64,000 nucleotides of DNA from positions 47,713,242 to 47,777,241 of the forward strand of contig NC_053037.3 of NCBI RefSeq assembly GCF_002575655.3, in the 5' to 3' direction. This DNA is from Aegilops tauschii subsp. strangulata (Eukaryota > Streptophyta > Magnoliopsida > Poales > Poaceae). Positions 22,870 to 33,056 of the stretch are shown here, in pieces. A program made the position numbers and the translations under genes. Below the pieces are notes generated by a model that saw only the letters and a program-made list of their open reading frames with translations, ran no database searches and was not told the origin of the DNA. Within the stretch, counting starts at the first letter, position 1; every line of letters starts with the position of its first letter.

Positions 22870-23999
22870 ATCAGTAGATTCCTCGCTTGAGCTGCATTCA
22901 TCATGTTCACCTTTGCAGACTTTGGATTATGCTTGACCACTGCATTGCTGGAAGATCTGACAGGAGGAGGAGGAGGCAGACGCCTTTGGTTGAAGCACTT
23001 GTTAGCATAGTGACCTTTCTGCTGACACTTGTTGCAAGTCACCTCTAAGAGTGGACAGTGATAAGGAGCATTGGACTTTGGTGCTTGATTCTGAGACTTG
23101 TTCTGATAGCCAGAGTTGGAAGAGTTGGAAGAACCATGGCCACCTTTGTTCTTCTGCTGGTAAGGCTGGCGAAACGGAGGAGGAGGAGGCAACCAGAACT
23201 TCTGTTGCTTAGCTGTCACAAGTGAGGAAGAAGAAGACTGAACTGCATCTCTGACTCTCTTCTTAGAAGCCTCACACTTGAGCTGAGCAGCCTCTTGCTT
23301 CAGTGCCATATTGTAGAATTGATCAAACTGAGTATGCTCAACAAGAACGAGAGCTAACTGCAGATCCTCTTTAAGGCCACCTCTGAAGTGATAGATCATG
23401 CTCTTTTCATCAGGAACGTCTTGTTTAGCGAAGCGAGCAAGTTTCTGAAACTGGATGTTGTATTGATACACAGACATGTTGCCTTGCTTGAGATTGCGGA
23501 ACCCCTCACGCTTGCTCTCAACAACACTTTGTGGAATGTGGTGCGCTTTGAAGTCCCGACAGAAGTCAGTCCAAGTTATCACACGACCTCCTATGGAATC
23601 TTTGTATTGCTGAAACCAATCAGCAGCTTGGTCCTTGAGCTGGAAAGAAGCGAACTTGACATAGTCCTCAGGCCTGACATTGCCACATTCAAAATGCTTG
23701 TTGATGTCCACGAGCCAATCATCGGCAGCCGTGGCCTCGGCACAGTAGCTGAAAGACTTGGGCTGATTTGCGAGAAACTGGTTGAGTGTAGCAAAGTGAA
23801 GCTGATTGTTGCCTTGACCTTGATTGCCTTGATTGCCTTGCCCTTGAGTACGTTCTTGCAAGAGTTGAAGAATCATCTGAGCATTGGCGTTGGTGGCTGC
23901 CATGATAGCTTGCCATGCCTCCGGAGGTGGAGGTGGTGGCGGAGGGTTCGCTTGACTCCCTTCATTGCGATCCGGATTCTGACGCGTTGGCGGAGCCAT
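22866..23999 (-). CDS. gag: Gypsy gag protein with zinc knuckle
   Basis: About 377 residues from the ATG at 23999 (MAPPTRQNPDRNEGSQANPP), chosen because this start is typical and the upstream codons look like leader. It has a proline stretch, Q/G/N-rich linker (QERTQGQGNQGNQGQGN), the capsid core (FSYCAEATAADDWLVDINKH, FQLKDQAADWFQQYKDSIGG, FKAHHIPQSVVESKREGFRN) and a CCHC knuckle CNKCQQKGHYANKC near the C-terminus for RNA binding. The ORF ends ...AAQARNLLM, overlapping the protease ORF in another frame. Confidence 0.88.
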   Translation of the reverse strand: MAPPTRQNPDRNEGSQANPPPPPPPPEAWQAIMAATNANAQMILQLLQERTQGQGNQGNQGQGNNQLHFATLNQFLANQPKSFSYCAEATAADDWLVDINKHFECGNVRPEDYVKFASFQLKDQAADWFQQYKDSIGGRVITWTDFCRDFKAHHIPQSVVESKREGFRNLKQGNMSVYQYNIQFQKLARFAKQDVPDEKSMIYHFRGGLKEDLQLALVLVEHTQFDQFYNMALKQEAAQLKCEASKKRVRDAVQSSSSSLVTAKQQKFWLPPPPPFRQPYQQKNKGGHGSSNSSNSGYQNKSQNQAPKSNAPYHCPLLEVTCNKCQQKGHYANKCFNQRRLPPPPPVRSSSNAVVKHNPKSAKVNMMNAAQARNLLM

Positions 24000-25138
24000 C
24001 CTGAACAGGGTGACATCCGTTAGCATTTTGATAGAAAAAAAGATAAGTAGAATCAATGGATAGAAATTGCAACATATAGTCTTCACAATAAACATTCGAA
24101 CGAAGATAAACGAATGAATTCCGTAGTAAATCATCACACTTCCATTTAAGTTGAGAAGCCACTTGAAAAGATATGGAATCAACATATGAATTCGAAGCAA
24201 CTCGAATACCACAATACAAAACAAAACAAGGTATTGACTTGCAGAATAAGCCGGAACAAACATATGATAGAGATTTCGTCCGAAGTTTTCGTGGTGGGGC
24301 CCACACGAGCTCAATCGTACAGCACCATCATGTACAAGGCTGTGCACATGACATACGAAGCGTCCCCGAGTTGGCATAGCCAAGGACTCTTTAAGACACT
24401 ACGAGACCACTGTAAAACCAACCGTGGAAAGGCGGACCACTAGACGTCGAACCCCAATCTCATATCATGCGTCTGTCGAGAAGATATCCTAAGGATACTT
24501 GAATTCCCACTTATAAACTCCCGAAACTTTCTGGTTATGCAATCTGGTGTTGGGGATATAAGGGACACAAAATATATCACACAAACTAGCAATCCCTAGA
24601 TCCAGCTGTATCCATCCGTCAACACATAACCAAGAAACCTTCGGAAATCGTTTACCTCAACCTTCGAAAAAACATCCGTTATACAAGTTATGGCAATACT
24701 CCCGAACTCCCGCCCCAGTACTGGGTGGCGTCGAGGTGATCTCACCAACAACTGCATAAAAGAGATTTCGATGTCGGCGAAACTCAGGTATTCCAGAACT
24801 GCAACGATAAAATTGTGACGACAACACCTCGGAGCTCAACTCCCCGGGACACTGCCACAACCCCTAAATGTCAGGAGGCACCAAGAACAATGTTCTCGTC
24901 ACAAATCCATCGGAACAATTCCAAGATACCCGCGTGATCCTAAATTTTTTGTAGTGAAATTTGAGGAGAGAATAGTCAAAACTTCTACGTCAGGAGACCT
25001 CACCAGAGCGACGAAGGGACTGAGGAGTAAAAAGAATCCTATTCTCCGATATATATAATCCTAAGACTCAAAACATTTTTGCTCTAGACTCAACAACGCC
25101 AGCGATTCGATCAAGCAGGGGGCTCCTAAGTCGGGGAT
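24000..25138 (-). other. Leader between primer site and gag
   Basis: Untranslated leader of the Tekay/Del-like element on the minus strand. The gag frame stays open some 380 bases upstream of the ATG but shows no family similarity I recognise. No other coding frame stands out. Confidence 0.5.
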
Positions 25139-25153
25139 GGCTCTGATTACCAA
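25139..25153 (-). other. Primer binding site
   Basis: On the minus strand the LTR end (...TTACA) is followed after two bases by TTGGTAATCAGAGCC. This differs by one inserted A from the common TTGGTATCAGAGCC site complementary to the 3' end of initiator methionine tRNA. Confidence 0.75.
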
Positions 25154-25155
25154 CT

Positions 25156-28100
25156 TGTAACGCCCACGATGCGGCTATATCTCCCACGTGTCGAGGCACG
25201 ACTTAGAGGCATAACCGCATAGTGGTTTTGTCGCAAGAAGGGTCATCTTCACACAATCCCATGTAATGAACAAGAATGGGATACGAGTTGGCTTACAATC
25301 GCCACTTCACACAATACATAAATATAAACCATACATCATCCAAAATACAAACATATAGACCGGCTACGGTCAAGATCCAGATGAAAATAAGATAACCCCA
25401 AATGCTAGATCACCGATCGTCCCAACTGGGCTCCACTACTGATCATCAGGAAAAGACACATAGTAACGACCACGTTCCTCATCGAACTCCCACTTGAGAT
25501 CGACCCCCTCATCTGCACTGGCATCGTCGGCACCTGCAACTGTTTTGGTAGAATCTGTGAGTCACGGGGACTCAAAAATCTCACACCCGCGAGATCAAGA
25601 CTATTTAAGCTTATAGGAATGGGTAGTGTAATGAGGTGGAGCTATAGCGGCAAAAGCATATATGGTGGCTAATATACGCAAAGAGAGCGAGAAGAGAAGC
25701 AACGGAACGGTCGTCAAATAGCAATGACCAAGAAGTGATCCTGAACACCTACTTACGTCATACATAACTCTAACCGTGTTCACTTCCCAGACTCTGCCGA
25801 GAAGAGACCATCACGGCTACACACGCAGTTGATGTATTTTAATTTGGGTCAAGTGACAAGTTCTCTACAACCGGACATTAACAAATTCCCATCTGCCTCA
25901 TAACCGCGGGCACGGCTTTCGAAAGATAATACCCTGCAGGGGTGTCCCAACTTAGCCCATCATAAGCTCTCACGGTCAACGAAGGATAAACCTTCTCCCG
26001 AAAAACCCCGCTCAGTCTCGGAATCCCGGTTTACAAGACATTTCGACAATGGTAAAACAAGACCAGCAAAGCCGCCCGATGCGCCGACAAATCCCGATAG
26101 GAGCTGCACATATCTCGTTCTCAGGGCACACCGGATGAGACGTCCTACGAGTAAAACCAGACCTCGAGTTTCGAAGAGGGGGCCCCGCAGTCTACTCAGT
26201 TCGGACCAACACTCGAAGGAGTACTGGCCCGGGGGGGGGGGGTTAAAATAAGATGACCCTCGGGCTCGCGAAAACCCGGGGGAAAAGGCTTAGGTAGCAA
26301 ATGGTAAAACCAAGGTTTGGCCTTGCTGGAGGAGTTTTATTCAAGGCGAACAATCAAGGGGGTCCCATAAATCACCCGACCGTGTAAGGAACGCAAACTC
26401 AAGGAACATAATCCCGGTATATCAGTAACTAGGGCAGCAAGAGTGGAACAAAATACCAGGCATAAGGCCGAGCCTTCCACCCTTTACCAAATATATATAG
26501 ATGCAATAATTAAATAAGAGATATTGTGATATCCCAACATATCCATGGTCCAACATGGAACAAACTTCAACTTCACCTGCAACTAGCAACGCTATAAGAG
26601 GGGCCGAGCAAAAGCGGTAACTTAGCCAAACAACGGTTTGCTAGGAAAGGATGGTTAGAGGCTGATATGGCAGAATGGGAGACATGATATAGCAAGTGAT
26701 AGGTAGCGCAACATGGCAATAGAGCGAACAACTAGCAAAGCGAAGATAGAAGTGATTTCGAGGGGTGGTCATGTTGCCTCCAAGGTTCTCAGAGTTGTCG
26801 AAAGCTTGATCCTCGTAAACGTACTCAATAGGTTCCTCATTTACGAACTCGTCTCCCAGATCTACCCAAGACAATAACACAAAGAAATGGAACCACAATC
26901 AACCACGAGAAATGCACAAGCAACATGATGCAAAACATGTATGATATGCAAGATATGATATGCGATGCATATGCGTGCTCCGGAAGGAAAATGATGAACA
27001 TGGTAGTAACTTAGAAAACCAAGCATGCCACTGGAAAGATGGGATGATTTCGGTCGAAACCAATATAAAGATCACCGGAAACGGATGCACGGTTTGCAAA
27101 TGACAAGCAAAACAAGAATGACACGAATGTGCGATTAACAGCATGATAGCACATAAATGCAACAAGTAACAATGCAGCACTCCAACATAGCAACAAAGCA
27201 CATGACAGTAATATACAGGAGATGCTTGACAAAATATGAACACTGAGCTACTGCTAGATCACAACATATCAAGCTCAAACAAGCATGGCAAAAGTGCAAA
27301 AGATAACAGGTTCACAGACTTAGTAAAAAACTGGACATGGCAGAAAACAGCATCAGATAGCAATGTTCAGAGCACGAAACCAACATGCTACAAGAACTTA
27401 ACTTAGCAAAACATGGCACGGCAGTGTTCTACTAAATGCATTTGACAAAAGTCCCTTACTGACCATAAGCCAAAAAAGGATCAGAAGAAATGATGGCAAG
27501 CATGTAAACATAGCAAGTTTCGTTATCAAGTTTCAGACTTAGCAGAAAACAGAGCATGGCAGAAATAATAATATGTAGGCCTCTTTGTGAGCTTGATGCA
27601 CTCACTAAGAGTAGTCCATGACAAACCAAGAATACCTACAGCAAGATGGCATATTTATGAAGCTAACCATGGCAAGATTAAATACATAGCATTTATGCAT
27701 CAACTACAATAAGCTTGGCAAAATTGCATATCATGTTAAGAATCTGCCAGAAATATTTTATAGCAAAAGTAGAGCAAGATTGAGTCATGCTATGGCACTC
27801 CATAATTGCAAACAAGGGCAGGAATGGATCAACTACAACAATAACTACAAAACATCCTTACTGAAATCTCCAAAATATCCATGGATCTCTCTGTAGCATC
27901 AAGTTTACATGGCAACAAAATAACAGCAGACAAAGACACAGAGAAATCACTAAGTCCCTGAAATCAGAAACATTACGGAGCCTAGTTTGCATGCTTGTGC
28001 TAGTCACCACAGAGATAACGAAAATACACGGCATACACCCTTGGAAAGATGACATGTCATACAACAAAACACATGTAGAGCTCATGCCCATAAGATGCAC

Positions 28101-29391
28101 AGATTAAATGATACAAAAATGACAAATCTCCAAGTTCTGCTAAGAACCAGAAGATAACAGCAACTAGCCCTCTTGCAACAGAGATTTGGGCATCAAGATG
28201 ACCTCTAATGAACATGGTGCAATTGAACGAAATGTAGAGCATCACGAGGCGAACAATTTGACATATTACACGCGCGAAACGGAGCTATATGCAAGGAGTT
28301 ATGCACTAAGGAACATGAGCACTTGCTATGAAAGATCAAAGACTTAGAAAAAAACGGGGATACGGGAAAGTCAACGCTACAGTACCAGATCCGATCCAGA
28401 TCGGGGGACCTCGGGCTCGTACTCGCCGTGGCCGGCGCCGGGGCTGCCGCCGGCGGAAACGAGGAGGAGGGACGGCGAGGGGAAGGAGGAGGCGGCGGCC
28501 TCGGGGCCGGAGGAGGAGAGGGAGGCCACGACTCGGCGGCGGCAGGCGCGGTGGCGTGCACGGCGACGGGCGGCGGGGTACGGTGGCAAGGTCGCCGGCC
28601 GGGGGGCGGCGGGGACCGCCGGCTGCGCGGGGCGGCGGTTCGCGCGGAGGGGGGAGGAGGCGGCCGGGCCCGGGAGGGCCTCTCGTGGGCTTCGGCGGGC
28701 CGCGGGCGCGCGGGCATACGGGCGGCGGCGCGCGGTGACGTGGCGCGCCCCCATTGGCTGCGGGCGGCGGCGGGCTTCGTCCGGCCGCGGCTGGACGCGT
28801 CCGGCCGCGGAGAGGAGTGGGTTAGGGTTTCGCCTGCGTTTGTATACGGGAGGGGAGCTAGAGGGAGCTAGGAGGCTCCAAATGGGGTGCGGTTTTCGCC
28901 CACACGATCATGATCGAACGACCTAGATCATGGAAGAGAGTTTGGTGGGTTTTGGCTGGTTTTTAGGGGGGTTTTTTCTGCACACTCAAATGAACTTTGC
29001 GGATGCCCGGTTAACCGTTGGAGTACCAAACGACCTCCAAATGGAACGAAACTTGACCGGTGGTCTCCGGGTGGTATAATAAGGCCACTTGACAAGCCTC
29101 GGTCCATTCTGAGAATGTTTGACACCCGCTCACGAAAGAAAACAAGAGGGGTGCACCGGAGGAGATAGGAGCGCCGGATTGCAAAACGGACAACAGGGAA
29201 AATGCTCGGAAGCATGAGACGAACATGTATGCAAATGCAATGCACATGATGACATGATATGAAATGCATGACATGAACAAAATGCAAAACGACAAACAAA
29301 AACCCGACCACGGAGGGAATATCATAGCACATAGCCGAAAATGGCCAGAGTCGGAGTTACAAATATGGCAAGTTACATCCGGGGTGTTACA
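25156..29391 (-). repeat. 5' LTR (4236 bp) of the Tekay/Del-like element
   Basis: Same boundaries as its partner, 11 bp shorter overall. The main visible indel is at 28850-28855: the partner's stretch containing TCTTTTATAG is missing 12 bp here, removing the TATA box. Because the element is read on the minus strand, this copy is the one that should drive transcription. Confidence 0.9.
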
Positions 29392-30394
29392 CAATCGCCA
29401 CCATCAACGATGAGAAACTAAAGAAGATACCAAATATGAAGCAGTCCCTCCTAACTAAGCTGCACCAGGTATTCTTGTTCCCGGCTGGGATGAAGTCAAA
29501 TATACTGGTTCAAATAAAGAACCCACAATGAAGAAGATAAACAAACACGCCATGAGCAAGTTTGGCGGCGCGATGTCCACCTGGAAATTACGGGTGAAAC
29601 ATAAGATCATGAACAAAAAGGAACCCTACTCCGAGATTGTAAAGGATAACCCTACAATTACGGAAGAGTAGTTTGAAGTATTCAAGGCAGCTTGCGTTGA
29701 AGAAGCTGCCATAGAAAAGTCGGAGTACATGAAGGGGACCCAAGAGAGGAACATGGGGTGCCACCACCTTGGAAGCCATGGTTACGCGGGGAAGAGGTCC
29801 ATATGGGCCAAGGAGGACGCAGAACGCGAAAGTCTGGGCATCCATGACCCCTTGGTGGAGTTCACCGTCCTGCAGGAGCGTGACGTCACCAGGGTCTGGT
29901 ACCGTTGGGACCTAGTCAAGAAGGTTTTCGAGAAGTACTACCATGAGACCACGGAGGAGAGAAAGGAAAGACATAGGTTAAATGAAGAAAACATCGACAA
30001 GAAGGTTGCAATTGCGGTTGATAAGAAATCAGCTGAGACAGTCAAAGCAGCGGTAGCTGGTGCAAAAGAGGAGGTTGTAGCTTCATATAATGTCTTGGTT
30101 CCGGCTATCCTCAGTTGGACCAAGCAAAGTCCAAATAACGATGTAGTAGACTTTCCCCTTTTCATCTTCTTGGGGAGCAGCTCGACTAGCGTTGCACCAG
30201 CACCGGCTTCGGCACTTGCTCCTGCACCGGCTCCCGCATCGGCTCCTGCACCAGCTCCCGCACCTACTCCTGCACCAGCTCCCGCACTTGCTCCTGCACC
30301 GGCTCCCCCACCTGCTCACAACAGCCCGTCCTCCGTCTCGAACGTGCTCGGCGGTGCTTCATCATTGGCTGAGCTCGACGCCCTCACGGTACCT
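29392..30394 (+). pseudogene. CACTA ORF1, continuation after the gypsy insertion
   Basis: The frame resumes as ATINDEKLKKIPNMKQSLLT, KLHQVFLFPAGMKSNILVQI, then a small shift and KFGGAMSTWKLRVKHKIMNK, EPYSEIVKDNPTITEE-stop (TAG near 29670), FEVFKAACVEEAAIEKSEYM, ERNMGCHHLGSHGYAGKRSI, and helix-rich charged segments to DKKVAIAVDKKSAETVKAAV. It ends in a long Ala-Pro repeat and a Ser-rich stretch, with GT at about 30389 as a possible splice donor. Together with 14916-15263 it forms one protein of a plant CACTA class; function unknown. Two stops and one shift disable it. Confidence 0.6.
30196..30316 (+). repeat. Tandem repeat coding for Ala-Pro
   Basis: About ten degenerate copies of the 12-base unit GCTCCTGCACCG / GCTCCCGCACCT, translating to APAPAPAPTPAPAPALAPAP. 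It makes a low-complexity linker in ORF1 and is prone to length change by slippage. Confidence 0.75.
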
Positions 30395-30493
30395 GTCACA
30401 CCGGCCCTCTTCAATATATGTTTAATCTCCCATTTCCATTGCCTTTTGGATGTCTCACGTCGCAGACATGTGTTTGTAGGCTGACGTAACCCC

Positions 30494-31309
30494 ATGCACC
30501 TTATTGTACACCATCAGCGGCCAGAAGGTGGACGTGGGGAAGGCGACGATAATGCAGCCGAAGGAATAATTGTTCCACAACCGTCCGACTCCCCTGACAT
30601 CTTCAAGGTTTCCGTGGCCAGTGTCGAACCGGGCCACAAGAATTTGGCTCCTCCGGTAGTACTAGCGGGAGATGACGACGAGACCCCGCCACGGCTTGGC
30701 GATTGCAAGCGTTGGGTCCTATTGTGGACAAAGAGTCTGCTTGGTCTGGAGGTGTCCGAGAGCACACCCACGACAAAGCAGCCTCAGCAAGGTATGAACA
30801 CCAACACCCCAACTACCCAATTAGCGTCTCCTTTCATGCCGGGTGAGGAAGAGGCTCCATTACTCGCAGATGACGTCGCCATCGTCGAAGAAGCAATGCA
30901 TGATGCCATCGACGAGGATGACGATGACCCTCTACAGTATCTCAATATCGACGCCTCTGATGATGGAGGGTTGATAGCTCAGCAGTATGAGTACTCAGGG
31001 TATGAGCGTGATGAGTTGGTGCCTGAATTTCCGGCGGATGAATGTATTATAGGCTCACTTCCAGTAGGAAAGAAGCATAGGAAGAGAATGAGGAAAGGCA
31101 ACAAAGCTTCTTCTATGATCGAGACGCCTCAGCATCCTCGGGTTCAAGGCCGTATACCTATCCCCAGTGATCCAATCCTACCTAAGGCAGCGGTAGAGGC
31201 CATATACGGCGATCTAAGGAGGCTTCATGATGATGTGTTCCAGAGAGAGAAAAGCCTGATCGCCTCGGAAAATCCAGGATACCCACTGTACGTGGTTAAT
31301 GTGTCGTAG
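30494..31309 (+). CDS. CACTA-1 acidic linker ORF (middle of the ORF1/Ulp1-like protein)
   Basis: 271 codons without stop. Sequence segments are VPQPSDSPDIFKVSVASVEP, RLGDCKRWVLLWTKSLLGLE, an acidic stretch EEAMHDAIDEDDDDPLQYLN, basic KKHRKRMRKGNK, then GRIPIPSDPILPKAAVEAIY and LRRLHDDVFQREKSLI. It probably starts after an intron ending in CAG near 30470, so the ATG at 30494 may not be a real start. It runs straight towards the Ulp1-like region and ends at TAG (31307-31309) just before it. I read it as the linker between the ORF1 N-terminus and the Ulp1-like domain. No independent function is recognised. Confidence 0.55.
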   Translation: MHLIVHHQRPEGGRGEGDDNAAEGIIVPQPSDSPDIFKVSVASVEPGHKNLAPPVVLAGDDDETPPRLGDCKRWVLLWTKSLLGLEVSESTPTTKQPQQGMNTNTPTTQLASPFMPGEEEAPLLADDVAIVEEAMHDAIDEDDDDPLQYLNIDASDDGGLIAQQYEYSGYERDELVPEFPADECIIGSLPVGKKHRKRMRKGNKASSMIETPQHPRVQGRIPIPSDPILPKAAVEAIYGDLRRLHDDVFQREKSLIASENPGYPLYVVNVS

Positions 31310-31315
31310 CAAAGT

Positions 31316-32266
31316 TTGTACATCGACACGTTCCCCATGGAAAAGTTCTTCCTTTGATTTGATTACATCTTCGACATGTTTCACAAGAAAAAGCTGGATT
31401 TTACGTTTGTCCGCCTTTTTCCCTTGCACATGAACCACATCATCAGGGTTAAGCAGATACCTTATATCTGTGTCGCTGACCCATACTTCATGCACGAGGG
31501 CTTCTTGGTAGTCTCCCAGAGCATCATGAATACATGAGTAACTACATCGCCAATTTCATGGTCTCTAATAAGAAGGAGATGATTCTCATGCCTTATCATC
31601 CCATGTAAGTCATACGCAGATATCTTTCCTTCGATTTCAATCATTCATTTGCACGCATGGAGGCTAATTTGAGGTGTACTTATTTTGCACAACGACAGGC
31701 ACACTGTCCTCATCATCCTTTACCCCTTATTCTCCCACGCTCTTTACTTGGACTCGTCGAAGAACATGAAGAAAAAGGATTACACCCACATCAAGTCTGT
31801 TCTCAACAGTGCTATCTTGAGGGGTGGAGAGATCAAGACCAGAAAGACAAGGAACCGCGCGCCCGCCTTCGGCCATAAGACCGACTTCTGCTGCATCCAG
31901 CAACCTAGTGATACTCATAGTGATGGATTCTATGTCCTCCACCACATGCTGGAGTACAGACAGGATCAACAGAACCTTCGCATGTCACCTAGATCTAGCT
32001 ATGCCCATATTCTGCAATGGGCAAAGAAACTAGGAGATATCCTGGATCATCGACTTCGAGCAGAGTCCTATCACATCCAGCATAAACTTTCAAAAATCAT
32101 CAGGAAGGAGGTCGTTGAAAAAACATGGATGTTCTACGAAGAAGGGCATATGTCGCGGGAAGACGTCCGAACACGCGTATTGGCTCAGCGTCTCGACCTG
32201 AAGCCTTTCACTGCGCTCAGGGACTATCTCCCTGACTTGGATGGATGGCACGACATGTTGGAGTGA
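31316..32266 (+). pseudogene. Ulp1 (C48)-like domain without catalytic cysteine
   Basis: Two coding parts joined by a likely intron (31605-31698). The first has LDFTFVRLFPLHMNHIIRVK, PYFMHEGFLVVSQSI and, after a stop/shift near 31530, NYIANFMVSNKKEMILMPYH. The second starts GHTVLIILYPLFSHALYLDS and runs to LPDLDGWHDMLE. Ulp1-type SUMO proteases need H, D, Q and C. Here H (HTVLII), D (ALYLDS) and Q (CCIQQP) are in the right order, but the Cys motif (DCG) reads SDGFYVLHHM, with Asp in place of Cys. Many plant CACTA and Mutator elements carry Ulp1-like domains. From memory, related copies also lack the Cys, which would make this a binding rather than cleaving domain. Stops in the first part show this copy is decayed; the second part is open for 193 codons. 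Confidence 0.65.
31605..31698 (+). other. Likely intron in the Ulp1-like gene
   Basis: Donor ATG|GTAAGT-like (CCATGTAAGTCATAC) and acceptor CGACAG|GCACACT. Removing it joins ...MPYHPM to the histidine-containing GHTVLII in frame, as expected for the Ulp1 fold. Confidence 0.6.
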
Positions 32267-32541
32267 TTGACAATATATGACAAAGTGTCCGTTTAGTCCA
32301 TACTTTCTCTATGACGAAACTTTGAGTTATGCACGAGGAAACTTTATTTGTGATGTAATTAAATCGTCCTCCTCAACTAGCGAAGATCACTCTAGTTAGG
32401 GCATTTTGGGTACGATGCACTTTGTTATTTATACTTATGATATGTTGCTTCTATTTTTGCCAAGTCCATCTCTTTCTGTTGCTCAACTATATATGTTGCA
32501 TATCATCGACTCATGTGACGATGCAGGTGCATTGATCATTG
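32267..32541 (+). other. Probable intron / 3' sequence of CACTA-1
   Basis: No coding frame recognised. It ends TGTGACGATGCAGGTGC, whose CAG could be a splice acceptor before the viroplasmin-like segment. Confidence 0.35.
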
Positions 32542-32629
32542 ATGGCGAAGAAGTGCTACGCCAGGAGTATACAACGAGTGGCCGGAGTATCAGGCCCAGG
32601 TGTACCGGTTTCCGAGCGACAGCAAATAG
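32542..32629 (+). pseudogene. Degenerate viroplasmin / RNase H1 N-terminal-like segment
   Basis: MAKKCYA (32542-32562) is followed, one base out of frame, by GVYNEWPEYQAQVYRFPSDS (from 32564) and a TAG. The small domain shared by RNase H1 N-termini and caulimovirus viroplasmin has K-x-Y-A-V-x-x-G-R-x-x-G-V-Y-x-x-W-x-E-C-x-x-Q-V-x-x-F, and this matches well except for a deletion of about seven residues plus a frameshift between KCYA and GVY, and truncation at the end. The domain binds RNA:DNA hybrids. It sits after the Ulp1-like exon and could be the last exon of the same gene. Confidence 0.55.
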
Positions 32630-32896
32630 TTAGTTTAGGTTCACGCTAGTGCGAGAGAGGGATACGAACTGACGCCTCAAGAAGTACTACATTATGTATG
32701 ATGAGACATGTCATGTAACTTGTATAGCTATATCGTGATTTTGATGTGATGACATGATTTGTGTGGATGATATGATGAGACTATTCTATGTATGATATGA
32801 TGAGCATATTGCATGCCTATGATATGATTAGAATATTGTTTAAAACCTATACAAAAACATCGCAAATACGCACAAAAAAAGATATGAGAAAATATA

Positions 32897-33056
32897 GTAG
32901 TAGCGCTCTTTAGCGCTGGATAGGAAAACGCTACTGCTAAAGCATTTAGTAGTAGAGTTGGTTAAGAAAGCGCTACTGCTAAGTAGGTATAGCAGTAGCA
33001 CGTGTCAGGACGCGCTACTGCTAAACATTAGTTGTAGCGCCGTATCAGTAGCGCGT
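32897..33056. repeat. Right subterminal repeats of CACTA-1
   Basis: Five to six copies of AGTAGCGC / GCGCTACTGCTAA in both orientations, the same motif as at 11955-12196. They mark the approach to the right terminus, which the LTR at 33062 has removed. Confidence 0.7.

Larger units (their letters stand above)
15267..29391 (-). mobile_element. Nearly complete Ty3/gypsy retrotransposon, Tekay/Del-like
   Basis: 14,125 bp with two long LTRs (15267-19513 and 25156-29391), both TGTAACGCCC...GGTGTTACA on the plus strand. Flanking 5-mers are CAACC (left) and CAATC (right), one mismatch apart, consistent with an aged target duplication. The minus strand encodes gag (23999-22866), protease (22869-22471) and a 967-codon RT-RNase H-integrase-chromodomain ORF (22474-19571). 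A primer site similar to initiator-Met tRNA elements lies at 25139-25153. Order RT-IN and a C-terminal chromodomain place it with chromoviruses. It splits ORF1 of CACTA-1. Gag, protease and pol lie in three frames, and the 5' LTR has lost its TATA box. Confidence 0.9.
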
